Source: a bacterium (GTDB taxonomy: Bacteria; SM23-31; JAUVVT01). From it: a DNA stretch of 5,933 bases. Positions 1-3,764 of the stretch are shown here, one piece after another. The first letter of the stretch is position 1. Every line of letters begins with the position of its first letter. The notes below the pieces were generated by a model, which saw only the letters and a program-made list of their open reading frames with translations, was not told the origin of the DNA and did not search any database. The translations under genes and the position numbers were made by a program. The stretch spans positions 1 through 5,933 of the forward strand of contig JAUWXV010000224.1 in the NCBI GenBank assembly GCA_030616165.1, read 5' to 3'.

Positions 1-9
1 CATATGTTC

Positions 10-32
10 TTTTTTGTAATTTTTACAAAAAA
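10..32. repeat. A/T-rich perfect hairpin near the left edge
   Basis: A perfect 10-base inverted repeat, TTTTTTGTAA (10-19) and TTACAAAAAA (23-32), is separated by TTT. Each arm carries a T-run or A-run, so a transcript from either direction would end in a weak A/U stem. It could be a poor bidirectional terminator for a gene to the left, but the stem has only one G-C pair and no coding sequence is visible beside it. The rest of 1-108 is AT-rich and holds no gene or convincing promoter that I can see. Confidence 0.3.
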
Positions 33-121
33 ATTTGACTGGAGTTAAGCATTTTTTTAATGAGAAAATAAAAAAAGTTCCTTAATTCTTATATTTGTAT
101 AATTTTCAAAAATATGTTAAC

Positions 122-159
122 GGACAGAACGCTGCCTGCACTTTGTGTTCTGTCCCTAC
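122..159 (-). repeat. REP-type hairpin, left unit of element 1
   Basis: Arms GGACAGAAC (122-130) and GTTCTGTCC (147-155) pair perfectly over 9 bases around a 16-base loop (131-146). On the minus strand the hairpin is immediately preceded by GTAG (156-159). The loop contains one copy of a 13-base unit, TGCCTGCACTTTG (133-145). Confidence 0.7.
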
Positions 160-187
160 ATAATAATCATTTATGATTAAATATATT

Positions 188-212
188 GTAGGGACAGGAC
201 ATTGTCCTGTCC
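188..212 (+). repeat. REP-type hairpin, right unit of element 1
   Basis: GTAG (188-191) is followed directly by GGACAGGAC (192-200), loop ATT and GTCCTGTCC (204-212), a perfect 9-base stem. G191-T213 and A190-T214 could extend it in RNA. This is the shortest loop of the four hairpins and lacks the 13-base unit. The bases after it (TTCTGTAT) are not a T-run, so I do not call it an intrinsic terminator. Confidence 0.7.
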
Positions 213-241
213 TTCTGTATAAAGTAAAAGTTGATTTTATG

Positions 242-267
242 TCATTTATTATTTAACAGAGCACTAG
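242..267 (+). repeat. Short repeat downstream of element 1, copy 1
   Basis: TCATTTATTATTTAA (242-256) is identical to 3574-3588, and the next 11 bases match at 7 positions, giving 22 of 26 identical. It lies 29 bases after the palindromic element here and 49 bases after it in the other copy. If sulfatase 1 began at TTG 231 this stretch would be coding; its presence in a non-coding gap elsewhere suggests it belongs to repeat-associated DNA instead. Confidence 0.55.
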
Positions 268-275
268 ATAATAAA

Positions 276-1745
276 GTGTCCTTTTTTGAAACAAATAAAT
301 ACGTTACCCGGCGAGAGTTTTTACAGAAGAGTACTGTGGTCGGAGCTTCATTTATTTTGAGTGAAAACAGCAAGATAATGAGGAATTCACCCAATATTCT
401 CTGGATAATGACCGACGATCAACGTGTTGATTCGCTTCATTGTTACGGTTCATCCTGGGCGAAATCCCCGAATGTAGATGCTCTCGCAGTATCAGGTGTG
501 CTATTCCGTAATGCGATTTCACAGTCTCCAGTTTGTGCGCCATCACGTACATCAATGTTAAGCGGAAAGTATTGTCGCTCAGTTGGTCTGATGGCAAATC
601 GTGGTAAGGTTAAAGAGGGTACCTATCCATTAACAAGGAAATTTTCTGAAAACGGATACCAGTTAACGAATATTGGTAAGCTTGGTTCGAGTATGCCCGG
701 TTACAAAATTTTCGACAATACAATCGATTCTCCCGGGTACGGTGGTCCAGCAGCAAGTCCATTTGAATTAATTAATGAGTTCAAAGGAAAAGAGAAGGAA
801 TTTGGCGTAATTAAACTTCCCGATTTTGTGATTATTTCCGGGACTTACCCACTGCCAGAAGAACGAACAGAACATGCTATCACGACCACAAACGCCATTG
901 ACTTTATTGAAAACAGACTCCGGGAACCGTTTTTCTTAAGGGTATCGATGATCTCGCCGCATACACCCGTCATGCCCCCAAAGCCGTATGACACTATGTT
1001 TGACCCGGACGAAATTCCGCTGCCACTCCCCACTGAGGAAGAACTAAAAAGTAAACCTGAATTTGAAAGGATAAAACTTATGCAGTTTTCTGGAAGCGCT
1101 GGAAGGATTACCAATAAGGAGGTTAAGAAAGCATGGGCTTCTTATTACGGTTTAACCGCATCAGTGGATCATCAAGTTGGACGGTTGCTGGAGGTAATGA
1201 AGAAAAATAACTTGATTGACAATACTATAGTAATTTTCACATCCGATCAAGGTGTTCAGATGGGTGAACATGGCATCTTTATGAAACGTAATTTTTATGA
1301 ACAGACTGTTCTGTCTCCACTGATTTTGTCATGGCCTGGGCATATCCCGGATGGAAAAGTTATTGACACTCAAGTGGAATTGGTCGATCTGCTTCCGACA
1401 TTACTCGAATTGGTAAATATTCCACAGGAAAAAGGTATCCACGGAAAAAGTCTTTTGCCGTTAATAACAGGGAAGACATATAAATTGAGGGAAGAAACTT
1501 TCAGTGAAATTGACCACAGTAGCTCTCAGTATCCTTTTTTAACAGAAGGCACCGGTCGAAGGGTTATGATTCGCACTGAAGAATGGAAATTAATTTATTT
1601 CGTTGATAAAACAAATCCAGACGGCGCCTTATACAATCTTCAGGAAGACCCTGGCGAAGTTAAAAACCTCTATTATAGCCCTAAATACAAAGAAATTATA
1701 AAGAAATTGGAAGCTATTGTAACCGACTGGAACGCATCAACATAA
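276..1745 (+). CDS. Tat-exported type I sulfatase with an altered GKWH motif (sulfatase 1)
   Basis: Predicted sulfate-ester hydrolase of the alkaline phosphatase-like S1 family, probably acting on a sulfated glycan outside the cytoplasm. From the GTG start it has 489 residues, normal for the family. Residues 11-28 form a twin-arginine signal (TRREFLQK, then a hydrophobic stretch). The metal site begins with TDDQ (46-49). C87 in CAPSR (87-91) is the cysteine converted to formylglycine, followed by TSMLSG. SPHTP with H229, the pair D324-Q325 in TSDQG, and K337 are in the usual places, and LYNLQEDPGE (452-461) is the typical C-terminal strand. Oddly, where most members have GKWH there is GKLGSS (134-139): the lysine stays but the histidine is gone, with none nearby. 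Start choice: GTG 276 gives a compact Tat leader, while TTG 231 would add 15 residues encoded by repeat-associated DNA. Neither has a clear Shine-Dalgarno sequence. Family is secure; substrate and activity are unknown. Confidence 0.9.
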   Translation: MSFFETNKYVTRREFLQKSTVVGASFILSENSKIMRNSPNILWIMTDDQRVDSLHCYGSSWAKSPNVDALAVSGVLFRNAISQSPVCAPSRTSMLSGKYCRSVGLMANRGKVKEGTYPLTRKFSENGYQLTNIGKLGSSMPGYKIFDNTIDSPGYGGPAASPFELINEFKGKEKEFGVIKLPDFVIISGTYPLPEERTEHAITTTNAIDFIENRLREPFFLRVSMISPHTPVMPPKPYDTMFDPDEIPLPLPTEEELKSKPEFERIKLMQFSGSAGRITNKEVKKAWASYYGLTASVDHQVGRLLEVMKKNNLIDNTIVIFTSDQGVQMGEHGIFMKRNFYEQTVLSPLILSWPGHIPDGKVIDTQVELVDLLPTLLELVNIPQEKGIHGKSLLPLITGKTYKLREETFSEIDHSSSQYPFLTEGTGRRVMIRTEEWKLIYFVDKTNPDGALYNLQEDPGEVKNLYYSPKYKEIIKKLEAIVTDWNAST

Positions 1746-1960
1746 CGATGATTCGTATTGTGAAAATAATCTCTGCGGAAGGGAAACAGGAGTAGAATAA
1801 CAAGTTTTTAATGAGAAGAAAGCAACAGTGTTTAGCATATGCCTGTGAAGGTATAGAATGTAAATGTTACTGAAATCATTTTGGAATAAAGAATAAAGAG
1901 TTATAAACGAATGATTTTGGGGATTAGTTTTATTACGCTAAAAAATTGAAGGTCTTTCTA
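1746..1960 (+). other. Gap between the two sulfatase genes
   Basis: These 215 AT-rich bases hold no convincing gene. Visible structure is an inverted repeat AAATCATT (1873-1880) and AATGATTT (1910-1917) with a 29-base spacer, and a 7-base tandem repeat (GAATAAA twice) between the arms. An AGGAG at 1788-1792 is 18 bases before an ATG at 1811, too far to support the 20-codon cysteine-rich frame there. No strong promoter or terminator was found, so it is unclear whether the two sulfatases share a transcript. Confidence 0.4.
1948..1953 (+). promoter_or_regulatory. Ribosome binding site that decides the start of sulfatase 2
   Basis: GAAGGT lies seven bases before ATG 1961. An upstream in-frame TTG at 1946 overlaps this site, so ATG 1961, which also gives the compact Tat leader, is the better start. 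Confidence 0.6.
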
Positions 1961-3343
1961 ATGTCACGTAAATTCACACGCCGAAGTTTTCTTAAATATG
2001 GAACTGCTGCGAGTTTAGGAGCCGCACTGTTACCTGTTATGAACTGTTCAAAAATAAAAAAGGAGCAACCCAATATCCTTTTTCTTTATACTGATCAACA
2101 GCATGGTTTTACGATAAGCGAAAATGAGGATTATAAGTTTGAGACACCTGCTATGGATGCTCTTGCTGAACAGGGTGTAACTTTCACTAATTCATTTTGC
2201 TCTACCCCACAATGTTCTCCTTCCCGCGCCTCTATACAAACCGGTCAATATACCCATCGCACTGGGGTTATTACGAATCTAAACATGGCGGCAGGTAGAG
2301 GTATTCCTCTTAATCCTGCTCTCCCATCGATGGGAAATATATTCAGAAATAATGGTTATCAAACCGCCTATTATGGAAAATGGCACTTAGGGGGTGACCC
2401 AAAAGCTCACGGCTGGGGAGACTATAAGCAGGCTAAGGGGAATAAACTAACTCGTTTGGGAGTATCATTTTTAAATTCAAAACCTCGCCAACCTTTTTTT
2501 CTCTTTTTGTCGTATTTAAATCCTCATGATATTTATCAATTTGCCAAGCAAAATAAAGTTACAAAAAATATTTCGGAAATCCGCTTGCCGAGATCGTTTG
2601 AAGATGACCTGTCAACTAAACCCTACCCACAGCGTCAATTCATGCAGGAGGATCAGGGCAAATTCATGAAAAAAGCAGATGTTCCTACCTGGAAGGCATA
2701 CCGACAATTCTATCGAGAAAAAGTCAAACTTGTTGATACAGAAATTGGAATTGTACTGGACGCCCTGAGAAAAACAGGATTAATGGAAAATACCTTAATC
2801 GTTTTTACTTCTGACCATGGAGATATGGATGCGGCGCACCGGCTTGTGTTCAAGGGTCCATTTATGTATGAAGAGATGATCAGGGTGCCACTTATTATCT
2901 CTTACCCGGGATATTTCCCGGTAGGAGAATCACGCAATCAGTTAATACAGAATATTGGCCTACTTCCCACATTGGCTGAAATTGCTGGAATTACACTCCC
3001 GCATAAGCCTGATGGAAAGAGCCTGATGCCGATATTACAAAGCGAAAACGCTAAAGGGAGAGACTTTATTTTCACAGAGTACTATGCCAAACAAGAGTGG
3101 ATAACTCCAATCAGAAGCATCCGCACAATAGATTGGAAATACAATCTCTACCAGAAGTGGGGAGAAGAGTTGTATAATTTGAAAAACGATCCGATTGAAG
3201 TGCATAACCTTGCAGGCGATGAAGCATTTAAAGATAAACAACAGGAGTTACGCTCAAAATTGCAGGAGTGGATGAAAACAACCGATGATTATTTTATACA
3301 TTTACGGGCAACCGATCGATCTGGACTAATATTAGATATATAA
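1961..3343 (+). CDS. Tat-exported type I sulfatase, canonical active site (sulfatase 2)
   Basis: Predicted S1-family sulfatase of 460 residues, hydrolysing sulfate esters on an unidentified substrate, likely a glycan. The N-terminus carries a twin-arginine signal (FTRRSFLK, 5-12) and a hydrophobic run ending at LLPVMNCSK (23-31). C29 could suggest a Tat lipoprotein, but VMNC is a poor lipobox. Active-site elements in order: TDQQ (44-47; Gln as the second residue, as in many S1 members), C85 in CSPSR (85-89) as formylglycine precursor, GKWH (139-142), NPHDI with H189, SDHGDMD starting at S284 with D285-H286, then K298 in FKGPFMYEE and RVPLI. The C-terminal LYNLKNDPIE (404-413) is typical. Every key residue is present, in contrast to sulfatase 1. 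The two proteins resemble each other only at family motifs, so they are not a recent duplication and probably act on different linkages. Cysteine-type sulfatases need maturation by FGE or anSME, not seen here. Confidence 0.93.
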   Translation: MSRKFTRRSFLKYGTAASLGAALLPVMNCSKIKKEQPNILFLYTDQQHGFTISENEDYKFETPAMDALAEQGVTFTNSFCSTPQCSPSRASIQTGQYTHRTGVITNLNMAAGRGIPLNPALPSMGNIFRNNGYQTAYYGKWHLGGDPKAHGWGDYKQAKGNKLTRLGVSFLNSKPRQPFFLFLSYLNPHDIYQFAKQNKVTKNISEIRLPRSFEDDLSTKPYPQRQFMQEDQGKFMKKADVPTWKAYRQFYREKVKLVDTEIGIVLDALRKTGLMENTLIVFTSDHGDMDAAHRLVFKGPFMYEEMIRVPLIISYPGYFPVGESRNQLIQNIGLLPTLAEIAGITLPHKPDGKSLMPILQSENAKGRDFIFTEYYAKQEWITPIRSIRTIDWKYNLYQKWGEELYNLKNDPIEVHNLAGDEAFKDKQQELRSKLQEWMKTTDDYFIHLRATDRSGLILDI

Positions 3344-3407
3344 ATCAAAGATAATTGTTTCTATATCGTGTATATCCAGCATCTAAACTTATATAAAATA
3401 TGCTAAC

Positions 3408-3458
3408 GGACAGAACGCTGCCTGCACACTGTGCCTGCACTTTGTGTTCTATCCCTAC
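3408..3458 (-). repeat. REP-type hairpin, left unit of element 2, with a double loop unit
   Basis: GGACAGAAC (3408-3416) pairs with GTTCTATCC (3446-3454) with one mismatch. GTAG is on the minus strand at 3455-3458. The 29-base loop holds two tandem 13-base units, TGCCTGCACACTG (3419-3431) and TGCCTGCACTTTG (3432-3444). The doubled unit creates an additional small stem, GCAC (3424-3427) with GTGC (3431-3434). Confidence 0.68.
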
Positions 3459-3486
3459 ATAATAATCATTTGTGATTAAATATATT

Positions 3487-3524
3487 GTAGGGACAGGACA
3501 ATGCCTGCACACTGTGTCCTGTCC
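3487..3524 (+). repeat. REP-type hairpin, right unit of element 2
   Basis: GTAG (3487-3490) is followed by GGACAGGAC (3491-3499), a 16-base loop (3500-3515) and GTCCTGTCC (3516-3524), a perfect 9-base stem. The loop holds one 13-base unit, TGCCTGCACACTG (3502-3514), which is absent from the equivalent hairpin of element 1. Confidence 0.68.
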
Positions 3525-3573
3525 TTCTGTTCTTATTATTTCTCTATTTCAAGAAATATCAAGAAAATACATA

Positions 3574-3599
3574 TCATTTATTATTTAATAAGGCATTAG
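3574..3599 (+). repeat. Short repeat downstream of element 2, copy 2
   Basis: Partner of 242-267 with 22 of 26 bases identical, including the first 15. Read in the frame matching the sulfatase 1 extension it encodes HLLFNKAL, against HLLFNRAL in copy 1, but here the frame meets a stop at 3613-3615 and belongs to no gene. It may be the outer flank of the palindromic element or a remnant of a duplicated segment. Confidence 0.5.
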
Positions 3600-3753
3600 G
3601 GCATCGTTTACAATAAATTTAGAAAATGCTTTTTATTCTTATTAATCTTCATGTTCCCAAAATTTTAAAATGAATAAAAGTTTTTTATCTATTATATTCT
3701 CTTCATTCAAGTGGAAATTAAAAATTATACTATCAATAATTTATTAGCATATG

Positions 3754-3758
3754 AGGAG
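3754..3758 (+). promoter_or_regulatory. Shine-Dalgarno site of the GH106-like gene
   Basis: AGGAG lies six bases before ATG 3765, close to ideal, and fixes the start of the downstream gene. It shows that this genome uses Shine-Dalgarno initiation at least here. Confidence 0.75.
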
Positions 3759-3764
3759 TCAATT

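Larger units (their letters stand above)
109..218 (+). repeat. BIME-like palindromic intergenic element, copy 1
   Basis: This 110-base block recurs at 3395-3530 in the same orientation. The shared bases differ by only four substitutions, and the other copy has two 13-base insertions. It contains three nested palindromes: a left hairpin (122-130 with 147-155), a central one (TAATCAT 164-170 with ATGATTA 173-179) and a right hairpin (192-200 with 204-212). GTAG lies at the inner foot of both outer hairpins, on the minus strand at 156-159 and on the plus strand at 188-191. That matches the layout known for REP sequences mobilised by RAYT (TnpA-REP) transposases when two are paired in inverted orientation. 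Assignment to the REP/BIME class is inferred from architecture; no transposase is in the window. It sits just upstream of sulfatase 1. Confidence 0.75.
3395..3530 (+). repeat. BIME-like palindromic intergenic element, copy 2
   Basis: Direct-repeat partner of 109-218, 26 bases longer because two hairpin loops each carry one more 13-base unit. The four substitutions are T117/C3403, G152/A3451, A173/G3472 and T202/A3501. The central palindrome TAATCAT (3463-3469) with GTGATTA (3472-3478) keeps pairing in + strand RNA through a U-G pair. A3451 breaks one pair in the left stem on the + strand, but that position could wobble (G-U) in minus-strand RNA. The element begins 51 bases after the sulfatase 2 stop, so in a transcript it could act as a 3' stabilising structure. 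Confidence 0.75.
3344..3764 (+). other. Repeat-bearing gap between sulfatase 2 and the GH106-like gene
   Basis: This 421-base AT-rich gap contains palindromic element copy 2 (3395-3530), an imperfect 10/11-base tandem repeat built on TCAAGAAA (3549-3569), and the second copy of a short repeat (3574-3599). The remaining stretch 3600-3753 is strongly A/T. TATACT (3726-3731) resembles a -10 box, but the best -35 candidate, TTCATT (3702-3707, 18-base spacer), matches only half the consensus, so no promoter is called. No open frame of note is present. The gap makes it likely that the downstream gene has its own promoter or that the element lies inside a long transcript. Confidence 0.5.

Noticed and set aside
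90-97. TATATTTG, matching the Bacteroidetes -7 promoter consensus TAnnTTTG.
   Set aside because: No TTTG-type -33 box is found at the right distance, the other genes use Shine-Dalgarno sites, and such an octamer is easily met by chance in A/T-rich DNA.
109-218. Possible integron attC site, because of the inverted arms and the GTTAAC-like sequence at the left edge.
   Set aside because: The paired ends do not provide matching RYYYAAC and GTTRRRY core sites, the structure has three nested palindromes, and no integrase or cassette array is present.
352-597. Minus-strand open frame opposite the start of sulfatase 1.
   Set aside because: It lies entirely opposite a gene with all family motifs, and its translation shows no recognisable domain. 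The same applies to minus-strand frames at 845-1114 and 3035-3241.
1811-1873. A 20-codon frame starting at ATG 1811 with four cysteines (at residues 7, 12, 17 and 19).
   Set aside because: It has no properly spaced ribosome binding site (the AGGAG is 18 bases upstream), is very short, and such frames arise by chance in a gap of this size.
1873-1917. Inverted repeat AAATCATT / AATGATTT between the two sulfatases, as a possible operator or terminator.
   Set aside because: The 29-base spacer, purely A/T-dominated arms and lack of a T-run make a specific role unsupported.
3395-3530. CRISPR array or intrinsic terminator after sulfatase 2.
   Set aside because: Only two copies of the element exist, over 3 kb apart with no regular spacers. 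The hairpins are not followed by a T-run.
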